Shown: positions 8,725 through 17,164, counted from the stretch's first letter. The stretch is DNA of 64,000 nucleotides from Cytobacillus sp. S13-E01 (GCF_029193815.1 NZ_JARFVC010000012.1:1-64000); one strand, 5' to 3'. Made by a program: numbers and translations. The notes: generated by a model from the letters alone, not told the origin.

Positions 8725-8857
8725 AAATAAAAAAGATCAGGTGCGGGAAACACCTGATCAACACAACTACATGCCGCAAAGTGAGCGGCTAACCAGTTTT
8801 AAGTAAAGGAGTAACCACCTAAAACCTTTGGTCAGGGAAGGCGGTTACTTCTTTTTG
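8725..8857 (+). ncRNA. Predicted antisense antitoxin RNA of a type I toxin-antitoxin pair
   Basis: The span runs from the predicted start after the TATAAT box to a terminator at 8810-8857: AGTAACCACC pairs with GGCGGTTACT (one mismatch), followed by TCTTTTTG. The RNA of about 130 nt is complementary to the 3' untranslated region and last codons of the toxin gene on the minus strand. Convergent 3' overlap of this kind is known from txpA/RatA and bsrG/SR4 of B. subtilis. Existence and function are inferred from promoter, terminator and layout. Confidence 0.55.
8735..8759 (-). terminator. Terminator of the toxin mRNA
   Basis: A perfect 9-bp stem (GATCAGGTG / CACCTGATC) with a 7-nt loop is followed on the minus strand by TTTTTTATTT. 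Confidence 0.8.
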
Positions 8858-8946
8858 CTTGTATGAAGCATAACGACTATTGTTAAAATCCCTATTACAA
8901 CTAGATGTGAATACAATGCTGTAGAGATTGCTTCGTATACGCTCAT
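8845..8946 (-). CDS. BsrG/TxpA-like small hydrophobic type I toxin
   Basis: A 33-residue peptide with the features of the bacillar holin-like toxin family: N-terminus MSVYEAISTAL, one membrane helix (HLVVIGILTIVVML) and a basic tail ending SKKK. BsrG begins MTVYESLM and also ends in lysines. The SD GGGAGGTG is very strong and has an upstream CCCTT that can pair with it. The leader carries GGCGGTTA, complementary to TAACCGCC just after the start of the 3' untranslated region, so the mRNA ends could pair. Members of this family damage the membrane. The promoter at 9008-9036 and terminator at 8735-8759 give an mRNA near 270 nt, similar to bsrG. Confidence 0.7.
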   Translation of the reverse strand: MSVYEAISTALYSHLVVIGILTIVVMLHTSKKK

Positions 8947-9007
8947 ATTTTCCCACCTCCCTTCTAAGGGAAGTGGCTAACCGCCCACCTGCTTATGCAG
9001 TTGTAGT

Positions 9008-9036
9008 TTTATATTATCGCCTTTTTAATGAAACAA
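9008..9036 (-). promoter_or_regulatory. Promoter of the toxin gene
   Basis: On the minus strand TTGTTT (9036-9031) and TATAAA (9013-9008) are separated by 17 bases, placing the start near 9001 and leaving a leader of about 55 nt before the toxin ATG. Confidence 0.5.
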
Positions 9037-9125
9037 CTAGCAAAAAAAGAAACGTTTGTTCTAAATTTAATACTGTTCCCAAAAAGTCCACTAACTATCA
9101 AATAACTTATAAGGCACAAGCCTAA

Positions 9126-9645
9126 TCCTCACACATACTACTTTCGTACTACCCAAATAAGGCTTTTGAGCAATAGCTTAAAAGAACAATGTTTGGGATA
9201 ATGGTCAACAATAAACTTCTTTTAAAGAAGTTTGCCCCATGATTGGTCAGTGGTGCGCCATTCGACTAGTCTGGGTTTTAATATTGAGCCCCGGGCAATC
9301 CTTCTTTCGCAGATATTTAAACTACAGATCAGTCCACTTAGTAATTAAGCTTGATCCCACACTTGAGAGGCAGTAAAAACCCCACCTCAAATCTTTGAGA
9401 ATGCGAGGTAGTTTAGATGGGGGATCCCACAACTGCCCCTAAAGGTTCGCGCGACGCACAAGACGTGCAAGTAAGGCGTAAGTGCTTTGATCGTGCATGA
9501 TACTAGCCGTTATAAGTTCAGTTAACAATCAAAAGGGGACCAAGAAGAAAACCCAAACTGATTGAAGGTTCACTTTATTATTGTTATTTTTAACAGATGC
9601 CTTTACTATTAATTTAACAGAAAATTACGAAAAGGATGAAGGCGT
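9126..9645. other. 520-bp gene-free region rich in inverted repeats; possible structured RNA
   Basis: No reading frame with a start signal is seen. There is a perfect inverted repeat AAACTTCTTT / AAAGAAGTTT near 9223-9243. Nested helices can form around 9369-9437: GGCAGT with ACTGCC outside, CCCCA with TGGGG next, and CTCAAA with TTTGAG inside. A small hairpin GCAC..GTGC follows near 9458. Two TACTAC motifs lie at 9136 and 9147. It does not match RNase P, tmRNA, SRP RNA or any riboswitch I know. It could be an unrecognised RNA, a leader for the sensor kinase, or debris of a mobile element. Confidence 0.4.
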
Positions 9646-11502
9646 GTGAATCAAAATATGACGCTTCAACATAGAGAAAACTATTCAAAGCTATACATGA
9701 CATCCCTCAGTATAATTGGGTGGATTATTATCATAGCCAGCCTTTTTAGATTAGAGGAGCCCAGGGATTTTCTAGTCTTTTTCCTCTTGATTGGATTTCT
9801 GGCGGTGTGCGAATATTATCCGATGCCGGTATATAAGGGGTTTACCTCAATCGTATTTCCGTTTGTATATGTTCTTTACATCCTTTTCGGGCTTTCAAAT
9901 ACGATTATTGTGTTTGCTGGTGTTGTCTTAGTTGTTAATATTGTCCAGCGGCGACCTTTTCGAACGATTTGCTTTAACCCAGCACAATACATAATCAGCT
10001 TAATAATCGCAGAAAAAACCGTGGCATTCATGGAGCTGTCCTTCCTACAACAATCGACGATCTTAAGTCATATTACAGAATATTTTTTACTGCTTACTCT
10101 GTTTTATTTTTTCAATAATGTATTTGTCGATCTCGTACTGCTGATTCGACCACAGCCCTATCGTTTTTCAATATGGAAGCAAAAAACACTAACGGAATTA
10201 AGTAGTGGCCTTGTAGCTCTCGTTTATGGTTCATTATTATTTCTATTGGGTAGTCAGAATCGCGGTGATATCGATGTTTTTTCGTACTTTTTCTTTTTTT
10301 CACCATTAGTGGGACTTTCTTTGTTGAGTTCTGTAATTGTCCGTCTTAAAAATGAAAAGAAACGACTTGATGCTCTATTTTCAATTACATCTGAGCTAAA
10401 TCGGATGCTTCCGGCAAAGGAATGGCTTGCGACACTTAAAGATAGTATAAATGATTTTATCAAGGTAGAAGCGAGTATATTGTGGATAAAAGAAGATGGA
10501 ATCTGGAAAAAAAGAATGGAAGATGGTCCAATTACGAAAAATTTTACATTAACCCAAGCTGAGCTACATTCCTATGAACATATTAAAAACCCACTTATTT
10601 TTAACGATCGTAGAAAGACTGCTGAAAAAGCAGGTGATTGTTTTTCGTCGGATATCAAGGCTATCGTCTACACACCCCTTGTGATTGAAAACGAAACTGT
10701 TGGTATGTTTGTAGTTGGAAGGAGCAGGGTGAGAAGCTTTGAAGAAAATGATATCAGATCGATCGCAACCCTAGCAAACCAGCTTGCAGCAGTCATAAAA
10801 ACGAGAATGCTTTTTACCGAAAAAGAAAAACGGATTCTACTTGAGGAGAGAAATCGGATTGCCCGTGACATTCATGATGGGGTTGCCCAAACGATGGCAG
10901 GTGCGGTTATGAAGCTTGAAACCGCCCAGCGCAAATATAGAAAGCATCCAGAGGAAGCGATGAACTTAGTGAATGATAGTGTCAATAAGCTTCGTAGCTG
11001 CTTGAAAGAAGTGCGTGAATCGATTTATGCTCTCCGCCCCTACCCAACCGAACGAGTCGGGCTCATCCCTGCAATTACAAGAAAAATTGAATCCATAAAG
11101 GGCGAATTTCCAGAGGATATTCAGTTTGAAATTAGAGGAGAAGAAATCCAGCTAAGTTCGATGGTTGAAAAAGTGTTGTTCGATACGTGTAGTGAAAGCC
11201 TACAAAATTGTATTAAGCATGCAACTGCGACAAGGATTGATATTTTACTAAGCTTTCAAACGGAACATATCTTATTAAAAGTAAAAGATAATGGCAAAGG
11301 CTTTTCACTATTTCAAGCGATGATTAAAGCGCAAAACCAACCACATTTCGGAATTTTGCAGATGAATGATGCATCAGACAAAATCAATGCCTCATTGCAA
11401 ATTGATAGTAAGGAAGGGTCTGGAACAGAGATTACATTGACCGTTCCAAAAATGGGATTAGAAGGAGGGTTTATAGATGATCAAGCTCATGTTAGTGGAT
11501 GA
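9646..11502 (+). CDS. Sensor histidine kinase, membrane-bound with GAF domain (HisKA_3 type)
   Basis: A 618-residue sensor kinase. Residues about 20-235 form several membrane helices, about 250-390 look like a GAF domain, then the NarL-partner phosphoacceptor domain with RNRIARDIHDGVAQ (His at about 410) and a HATPase domain (DNGKGF, GSGTEITLTVP). It should autophosphorylate and pass phosphate to the response regulator encoded by the overlapping next gene. The start is GTG 9646 after AAGGATGAAGG. The stimulus is unknown. The pair resembles DegS/DegU- or LiaS/LiaR-type systems in architecture; with two proteases downstream, control of exoenzymes is a reasonable guess. Confidence 0.88.
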   Translation: MNQNMTLQHRENYSKLYMTSLSIIGWIIIIASLFRLEEPRDFLVFFLLIGFLAVCEYYPMPVYKGFTSIVFPFVYVLYILFGLSNTIIVFAGVVLVVNIVQRRPFRTICFNPAQYIISLIIAEKTVAFMELSFLQQSTILSHITEYFLLLTLFYFFNNVFVDLVLLIRPQPYRFSIWKQKTLTELSSGLVALVYGSLLFLLGSQNRGDIDVFSYFFFFSPLVGLSLLSSVIVRLKNEKKRLDALFSITSELNRMLPAKEWLATLKDSINDFIKVEASILWIKEDGIWKKRMEDGPITKNFTLTQAELHSYEHIKNPLIFNDRRKTAEKAGDCFSSDIKAIVYTPLVIENETVGMFVVGRSRVRSFEENDIRSIATLANQLAAVIKTRMLFTEKEKRILLEERNRIARDIHDGVAQTMAGAVMKLETAQRKYRKHPEEAMNLVNDSVNKLRSCLKEVRESIYALRPYPTERVGLIPAITRKIESIKGEFPEDIQFEIRGEEIQLSSMVEKVLFDTCSESLQNCIKHATATRIDILLSFQTEHILLKVKDNGKGFSLFQAMIKAQNQPHFGILQMNDASDKINASLQIDSKEGSGTEITLTVPKMGLEGGFIDDQAHVSG

Positions 11503-12121
11503 CCATGCGGTATTAAGAGACGGACTGCGAAATATTTTTGAGCTAGAAGATGACATAGTGGTTGTCGGCGAGGCTGTATCAGGTGAGGATGCGTTGGATA
11601 AAGTTAAGGTCTGTTTGCCTGATGTGGTGTTAATGGATATAAATATGCCGAATAAAAATGGAGTTGAGGTAACGGGGATTGTTAAGAAACTGTACCCAGG
11701 TATCAAGGTTCTTGTTTTAACGATGCACAGTCATGATGAATTCTTTATGGCCGCTATTCGTGAGGGAGCAGATGGGTATTTGTTAAAGGATGCGCCATCA
11801 AACCAAGTGGTAGATGCCGTTCGAACAGTGGCGCGAGGTGAATCCGTCATCCATCCTTCGATGACGAAAAAACTCCTCTCGTTTCATCAGCACCAAGAGC
11901 ACATTCAGGATTCATCCTTGACTGAACGAGAACGAGAGGTACTACTTTGTTTAGTTGAAGGCCTTAGCAACAAAGAAATTGCCGAACGACTGTTCATTAG
12001 TGATAAAACCGTGAAAATTCATGTCAGTAAGATTTTTAAAAAATTCGATAAGAAAAGCCGTTCGCAAGTTGTTATATATGCGGTGCAGAATCAACTAGTG
12101 CCGATGCCCCCTGCTAATTAA
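11477..12121 (+). CDS. NarL/LuxR-family response regulator
   Basis: A 214-residue regulator with a receiver domain (phosphoacceptor Asp in VVLMDINMPN, about residue 54; KD at the switch lysine in YLLKDAP) and a C-terminal LuxR-type helix-turn-helix (LTEREREVLLCLVEGLSNKEIA). It starts inside the kinase gene with a 26-bp overlap behind GGAGG, so the two are translationally coupled partners. Phosphorylation should promote dimerisation and DNA binding. Targets are not shown by sequence; shared TACTAC-containing motifs before both downstream protease genes are candidates. Confidence 0.92.
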   Translation: MIKLMLVDDHAVLRDGLRNIFELEDDIVVVGEAVSGEDALDKVKVCLPDVVLMDINMPNKNGVEVTGIVKKLYPGIKVLVLTMHSHDEFFMAAIREGADGYLLKDAPSNQVVDAVRTVARGESVIHPSMTKKLLSFHQHQEHIQDSSLTEREREVLLCLVEGLSNKEIAERLFISDKTVKIHVSKIFKKFDKKSRSQVVIYAVQNQLVPMPPAN

Positions 12122-12138
12122 GCGGTGGGGTTTTTTTG
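12106..12138 (+). terminator. Terminator of the two-component operon
   Basis: A GC-rich hairpin overlapping the response regulator stop codon (CCCC...TGC, loop TAATTAA, GCGGTGGGG) is followed by seven T residues. Confidence 0.7.
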
Positions 12139-12200
12139 TGGCGAAATATACAATGGATAACCCACCCAAAAACAGTCTGATTTTCTAATTAACTGGATAT

Positions 12201-12326
12201 ACGAGCGTAAACTAGCGGGATATGTGCAGAAAATCATTATTTATGTTCGGAAACGACTGATTAATGTGTGAAAAACAAGCATTTATGTGCAGAATACACT
12301 AATTTATGAGCGGACTACTTATTTAA
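12201..12326. repeat. Degenerate 21-bp phased repeat (about six units)
   Basis: Units begin at 12201, 12222, 12243, 12264, 12285 and 12306, exactly 21 bp apart, with a consensus near ATGTGCAGAAAACACTNATTT. The 21-bp period equals two helical turns. No reading frame with a start signal uses it. Confidence 0.65.
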
Positions 12327-12353
12327 ATAAGACGATCCCCACCTGTCCCAACG

Positions 12354-12371
12354 CCTACTACTTTTGTAGTA
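12354..12371. promoter_or_regulatory. TACTAC-TTTT-GTAGTA inverted repeat upstream of the protease gene
   Basis: CCTACTACTTTTGTAGTA forms a perfect 6-bp inverted repeat with a 4-bp spacer, about 110 bp before the subtilase start. The same CCTACTACTTTTG occurs at 14535-14547 before the second subtilase, and a TACTACTTTCG variant at 9136 before the sensor kinase. This is a candidate regulator site. Confidence 0.4.
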
Positions 12372-12482
12372 ACAATATAGTACCCCAAGCACACCAAGTT
12401 TACACCTTATGCAGAATAGTTCGGATGACCGGAGAGTGAGATAATTATAAATAATGAAACTATTCTGTTGGGAGTTGGAAAA

Positions 12483-13916
12483 ATGAAGGGAAAAGTTCTT
12501 TTACTATCTTTTGTTTTAGCATTTACTACAATAATTGGTTCGGTCTACCCTGCTTCATCCCCAGAAGCAATCTCACTAAGTGAAACGACAATCATTGACC
12601 CAAGCTTACTAGAAATTTTATTTAGTACAACAGAGATCCAAGAAGTGATCGTCACATTTAAGACTGATAATGGTCCAACAAGTGAACATATGAATCTACT
12701 TGAAAACGTAGGAATAACAGAGGCAATAGCGTTTAAAAGCTTACCGATGGCTGGAGTACTTGCAACTCCTGAGCAAATTATAAAACTGTCAAATAAGAGT
12801 GAAGTATACTCAATTTATTTAAATAAAGCGTTAGCGTACGAAAATGAAGAGGCTACTGACTTAACAGGCGTGGACCTTGTTCGGACAGATGAATCAATGC
12901 GAAAATTAAATGGTGGTTTACCTGTTTCCGGGAAGGGAATCGGGGTCGTTATCAATGATAGTGGTATAGACGGATTGCACAAGGATATTGAGTTTGGTGA
13001 TAACTTAGTGCAAAATGTACTTGGTTCTACAAATCTTCAAGCGATTGATACACTTCTTCCAATTACATATGTGGAAGGTGTAGCATCTACTGATCATTCG
13101 TCAGGCCATGGAACACATGTCGCAGGTATTGTTGGTGGGACAGGTGCGATGTCTGGTGGCAAGTATGAAGGAGTAGCACCTGGGGCTAGTTTAATAGGCT
13201 ATGGATCAGGTGCAGCGATTGCCATGCTAGATACACTTGGCGGCTTTGATTATGCACTGACAAATCAGTATGAATATAACATTCGTGTCATCACAAACTC
13301 TTGGGGTGCAACAAGTGGTGCAGGAACTGATTTTGACCCAAATGATCCAATTAATATTGCTACAAAAAAGCTATACGATCGTGGAATTGTAACGGTGTTT
13401 TCAGCTGGAAACTCAGGACCTGGTGAATCAACAATCTCAGGCAACTATAAAAAAGCGCCATGGGTAGTAACGGTCGCTGCAGGTGATAAAGAAGGGAAAT
13501 TAGCTAGTTTTTCATCTCGAGGTGTAAAAGATAAAGGTGGAACAGTTACGGTCGACGGTGTAAATTGGAATTGGGTTGATCGTCCAACTGTAACGTCACC
13601 AGGTGTAGACATCATTTCAACAAGAGTCATTTCACCAGTAGCATCGCTTGGTGCCACAAAAGATGTGGAATACATTGATCCAGCCTACCTTCCGTACTAC
13701 ACAACAATGAGCGGGACATCAATGGCAGCACCACATGTGGCAGGTATCATTGCATTAATGCTAGAAGCTAACCCTGCACTTTCACCAAAAGAAGTAAAAC
13801 AAATCCTCCAAACAACCGCAACTTCTATGACAGGATATGAGTCATGGGAAGTAGGAGCAGGCTATGTAAATGCTTATAAAGCTGTCGATGAAGCGTTTAA
13901 AAAAAATAAAAAATAA
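12483..13916 (+). CDS. Secreted subtilisin-family (S8) serine protease
   Basis: A 477-residue subtilase with a signal peptide (MKGKVLLLSFVLAFTTIIGS), an inhibitor-like prodomain (to about residue 140) and a catalytic domain holding the triad: Asp in VVINDSGID (about 159), His in SSGHGTHVAG (about 209), Ser in SGTSMAAPH (about 413), and the oxyanion Asn in SAGNSGPG. The Asp motif reads INDSG rather than the common IDTG but keeps the Asp. I choose ATG 12483, nine bases after GGGAG, over the upstream TTG 12468. The protein ends after the catalytic domain, so it should be released. It is a paralogue of the next gene and follows a two-component operon. Confidence 0.9.
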   Translation: MKGKVLLLSFVLAFTTIIGSVYPASSPEAISLSETTIIDPSLLEILFSTTEIQEVIVTFKTDNGPTSEHMNLLENVGITEAIAFKSLPMAGVLATPEQIIKLSNKSEVYSIYLNKALAYENEEATDLTGVDLVRTDESMRKLNGGLPVSGKGIGVVINDSGIDGLHKDIEFGDNLVQNVLGSTNLQAIDTLLPITYVEGVASTDHSSGHGTHVAGIVGGTGAMSGGKYEGVAPGASLIGYGSGAAIAMLDTLGGFDYALTNQYEYNIRVITNSWGATSGAGTDFDPNDPINIATKKLYDRGIVTVFSAGNSGPGESTISGNYKKAPWVVTVAAGDKEGKLASFSSRGVKDKGGTVTVDGVNWNWVDRPTVTSPGVDIISTRVISPVASLGATKDVEYIDPAYLPYYTTMSGTSMAAPHVAGIIALMLEANPALSPKEVKQILQTTATSMTGYESWEVGAGYVNAYKAVDEAFKKNKK

Positions 13917-13962
13917 CCAATAAGAAGTGGTTGCTTCTGCTAACGGGGTCCGTTAACAACCG

Positions 13963-14007
13963 AAAATGACTAACAAATTGTATGTTGATTTGCTAGTCAT
14001 TTTTTTA
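13963..14007 (+). terminator. Terminator after the first subtilase gene
   Basis: A 15-base arm starting AAATGACTA pairs with an arm ending TAGTCATTT across a 9-nt loop, one mismatch, followed by a T-run. A second small hairpin (TAACGG / CCGTTA) lies just upstream. Confidence 0.8.
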
Positions 14008-14009
14008 TT

Positions 14010-14290
14010 GTTTTTATATATTTTAAGCTGAAATTCGGTAAGCGTCGCTGCTTAATTAGCATAAAAGAAACACCGATCGAGAGATAAGTAAATACGTTGT
14101 CTTTTAATCCGTAATGGCTGAGTTAATTTCCAATTAAATGGCGATAGCCGCCTAATTTGCGGATTTACTTGTCTAAAATGACAAATTACTTTTCTGATTT
14201 TAAAAATACGAGCCTAAACCAACAATATACATGCCTCAATCATCAAAATACATATTTTATGCAAAAAAAACGGTGGTAGGACCAATGAAT
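14010..14290. other. Gene-free AT-rich stretch
   Basis: No start signals, T-run hairpins or recognisable RNA are seen here. Loose roughly 21-bp periodicity may be present (motifs such as AATTTGCGGATTTACTT) but is too degenerate to claim. Confidence 0.3.
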
Positions 14291-14295
14291 CTGAC

Positions 14296-14580
14296 ACCCT
14301 ACTACTTTTTCCATTTGGAAAAGCACAAGGGATAGATAAATTACCCTACTCCTTTTTCCATTTGGAAAAGCATAAGGGACAGATGAATTACCCTGTTCCT
14401 TTTTCCATTTGGAAAAGCACAATGGACAGATAAATTACCCTACTCCTTTTTCTATTTGGAAAAGCACAGGGGACAGATAAATCACTCAACTATTTTTTCC
14501 GATAGCAAAAGCACAGGGGATTAGGCACCGTTACCCTACTACTTTTGCACGATAAATAAATACTCCCTTTGAAGCCTCAT
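14296..14580. repeat. 47-bp tandem repeats upstream of the anchored subtilase
   Basis: Units begin with ACCCTACT-like sequence at 14296, 14343, 14390, 14437 and 14484 (each 47 bp apart), with a degenerate sixth at 14533. Most carry the inverted repeat TTTTTCC-ATT-TGGAAAA followed by GCACAAGGGACAGATA. The array ends about 100 bp before the protease start. It may be a cluster of regulator sites or a simple minisatellite. Confidence 0.8.
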
Positions 14581-14680
14581 TTTACAACCTTTGCGTAATA
14601 GGAAAAGGGTAGCGAAATCGAGATAATGAAGGTAGATCTTCAGCTAGTTATTTTGACCAAATACGAAAGGAGTATGATAA

Positions 14681-17155
14681 ATGAAAATGAAACGGTGGTT
14701 GTCTATTGTTTTTGCAGCAGTCTTAGTGTTTCCAACTTTTTTCTCAGGATTACAAACAGCAAATGCAAATGTAACGGGTGAGGTGAGCATCGACCCATTA
14801 CTTGAGAAAGCATTTCAACTCGAGAGTGCACTTCAAGTCATTGTTTCATTTAAAGGTGATGGAGCACCAAGTACGAATCAGTTGAACCTTCTAGAGGAAA
14901 TCGGAATTGATACAGGGATATCGATGCAATCCCTTCCAATTACAGGTGTAATCGCAACGAAGGCTCAAATTGACTTGCTTGCTAAAAATAGTGAAGTTCG
15001 CTCAATCTACTTAAATAGTGAACTAGAATACTTTAATGAAGAGTCGACAGATATTACAGGTGTTGATAAAGTTCGAACGGATGACGGGTTCCGCAAAGAA
15101 AATGGTGGTTTACCAGTTTCGGGTAAAGGTGTTGGCGTTGTCATAAATGACAGTGGTGTTGACGGAACACATAAGGACCATGAATTTGGACTAAATCTTG
15201 TTCAAAACGTACTAGGTACAACGAATCTAAATAGCTTAGAACCAACTCTACTACCAGTTTCATACCAAGAAGGTGTGATAAACACTGATTCGAATTCAGG
15301 GCATGGAACGCATGTTGCTGGAACAGTAGGTGGAACTGGTGCAATGTCTGGTGGGAAATATGAAGGCGCAGCACCGGGTGCCGACTTAATTGGCTATGGT
15401 TCAGGTGCAGCACTCCTTATTTTAGATGCAATCGGTGGCTTTGATTATGCGATTACAAATCAAGCGAAATATGGAATTCGCGTAATTACAAATTCATGGG
15501 GCTCTTCAGGTGGATTTGATCCAAATAACCCTGTTAATATCGCTAGTAAAAAAGCATATGACCGCGGTATCACCGTTCTTTTTGCAGCGGGTAATGAAGG
15601 ACCTGGGGAAGATACACATAATCCATACGCAAAAGCACCATGGGTCATTTCAGTTGCAGCTGGTGTGAAAGATGGTAGTTTAGCAGACTTCTCTTCTCGT
15701 GGGACAGATGGAGTAGGTGGAACATTTACAATGGATGGGAAGGAATGGACGTGGCAGGACCGCCCAACTGTAACTGCACCTGGTGTTGATATTGTTTCAA
15801 CAAGAGTCATTGCACCAGTTTCAAGCTTAGCCGCAGAACAAGATGCGGCAACAATTGACCCAGCATATTTACCTTATTACACAACGATGAGTGGAACATC
15901 AATGGCGACACCACTTGTGGCAGGTATTGTTGCGCTATTATTAGAAGCAAATCCACTGTTATCACCTGATGAAGTGAAACAAATCCTTGAGGATACCGCT
16001 ACAAATATGCCGGGCTACGAGGCTTGGGAAGTAGGCGCAGGCTATGTAAACGCATATGCGGCTGTCGACAAAGCATTCAGCGGAAAAAATTACGGAAATA
16101 CACTTAATATTAATCAATCGTTCAATAGTAATGTTAATTCCGCAACTGAAAGAACTGATTTTTTAGTAACATATAACCCACTAACACTAGTTTCAGAAAA
16201 TGCGTATGAATTCACAGTGGAAGCTGGACTATCAAACCTAGTTGCAAAAGCGAATGGCGCAGGTTTATTAGGTGAAACAGGTAACCCGATAAACCTAGTA
16301 TTAATTGCTCCAGATGGTACAGAATACAGCTCAGGTATAAGCCTTCTATTTCCTTTATACTATGACCGAACAGTCTCAGTAAACTCTCCAATAGCAGGAA
16401 CATGGAAGGCAGAGATAAGAGGATTAAGAGGGAATGAGGTAAATCCAATTGGTGCGGCTCTTCCTGAAGAAGTACAAGGAACATTAGCATTTACAAAAGT
16501 AAGCGGATTTACAGGCTTAGATGATATTAGTGGACATCCAGCAGCAGGAGCTATTCAAATGGGTGTAAACGAAAGGTTATTTGATGGGTATTCAAATGGC
16601 ACGTTTAAACCAGATGCAGACCTTACGAGAGGGGATCTTGCAAAATACTTAGTAATGGGTGCAGAAGTTCGCCAATCACTACCAGCACAAGGTACAAAAA
16701 CATTTGCTGATGTGAAAACAAGCGACCTATCTTTTGTCGAAGCGGTTATTGCAAAAGGCGCTGCCTTCCGTGGCGAGCAATTCTATAACGGTGTAATGCT
16801 TGCAAAAAATGGAAAATTTGCAGCGAGTGATGTGGTAACACGTGCGGAACTAGCATATTCACTTGCACAAAGCTTAGGCTTACAAGAACAAGCAGAAGCT
16901 TTCACAGGTGATGTTACAGTTCAATACAAGGATGAGCGAGTGGCTATTGAAGACGCAGGTCAAATCCCTGCACACTTAAAAGGCTATGTCCAGCTAGCAT
17001 TAGATTTAAACATCCTAAACGCAAACTTCTCAGTAACACAAGGACCATATGACTTACAACCGACAGTTACTGCAACATTTAGCCCAACAGCAAAGGTAAC
17101 ACGCGGTGAGTTCGCAGTTGCGATGACTAGGTTTTATAATGCTTATTTAAAATAA
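14681..17155 (+). CDS. Cell-wall-bound subtilase with SLH-like repeats
   Basis: An 824-residue secreted protease: signal peptide (MKMKRWLSIVFAAVLVFPTF), prodomain, and an S8 catalytic domain with Asp about 157 (INDSGVD), His about 208 (SGHGTHVAG) and Ser about 407 (SGTSMATPL), then a beta-rich region (about 480-600) and three S-layer-homology-like repeats. The first SLH has YSNGTFKPDADLTRGDLAKYL. SLH domains bind pyruvylated wall polymers, so the enzyme should stay on the cell. The first about 470 residues closely match the previous gene, indicating tandem duplication; the second copy gained or kept the anchor. A strong AAAGGAG precedes the ATG. Confidence 0.9.
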   Translation: MKMKRWLSIVFAAVLVFPTFFSGLQTANANVTGEVSIDPLLEKAFQLESALQVIVSFKGDGAPSTNQLNLLEEIGIDTGISMQSLPITGVIATKAQIDLLAKNSEVRSIYLNSELEYFNEESTDITGVDKVRTDDGFRKENGGLPVSGKGVGVVINDSGVDGTHKDHEFGLNLVQNVLGTTNLNSLEPTLLPVSYQEGVINTDSNSGHGTHVAGTVGGTGAMSGGKYEGAAPGADLIGYGSGAALLILDAIGGFDYAITNQAKYGIRVITNSWGSSGGFDPNNPVNIASKKAYDRGITVLFAAGNEGPGEDTHNPYAKAPWVISVAAGVKDGSLADFSSRGTDGVGGTFTMDGKEWTWQDRPTVTAPGVDIVSTRVIAPVSSLAAEQDAATIDPAYLPYYTTMSGTSMATPLVAGIVALLLEANPLLSPDEVKQILEDTATNMPGYEAWEVGAGYVNAYAAVDKAFSGKNYGNTLNINQSFNSNVNSATERTDFLVTYNPLTLVSENAYEFTVEAGLSNLVAKANGAGLLGETGNPINLVLIAPDGTEYSSGISLLFPLYYDRTVSVNSPIAGTWKAEIRGLRGNEVNPIGAALPEEVQGTLAFTKVSGFTGLDDISGHPAAGAIQMGVNERLFDGYSNGTFKPDADLTRGDLAKYLVMGAEVRQSLPAQGTKTFADVKTSDLSFVEAVIAKGAAFRGEQFYNGVMLAKNGKFAASDVVTRAELAYSLAQSLGLQEQAEAFTGDVTVQYKDERVAIEDAGQIPAHLKGYVQLALDLNILNANFSVTQGPYDLQPTVTATFSPTAKVTRGEFAVAMTRFYNAYLK

Positions 17156-17164
17156 TGAGCAAAA

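Noticed and set aside
8928-9125. 65-codon plus-strand frame
   Set aside because: It is antisense to the leader and promoter of the small toxin and has no SD.
9360-9480. 6S RNA, tmRNA or RNase P RNA
   Set aside because: None of the conserved segments of these RNAs could be matched; left as an unexplained structured region.
13925-13960. Terminator at the TAACGG / CCGTTA hairpin
   Set aside because: No T-run follows; the hairpin at 13963-14007 is the real terminator.
14296-14580. CRISPR-like array
   Set aside because: The 47-bp units repeat along their full length; no variable spacers of constant size.
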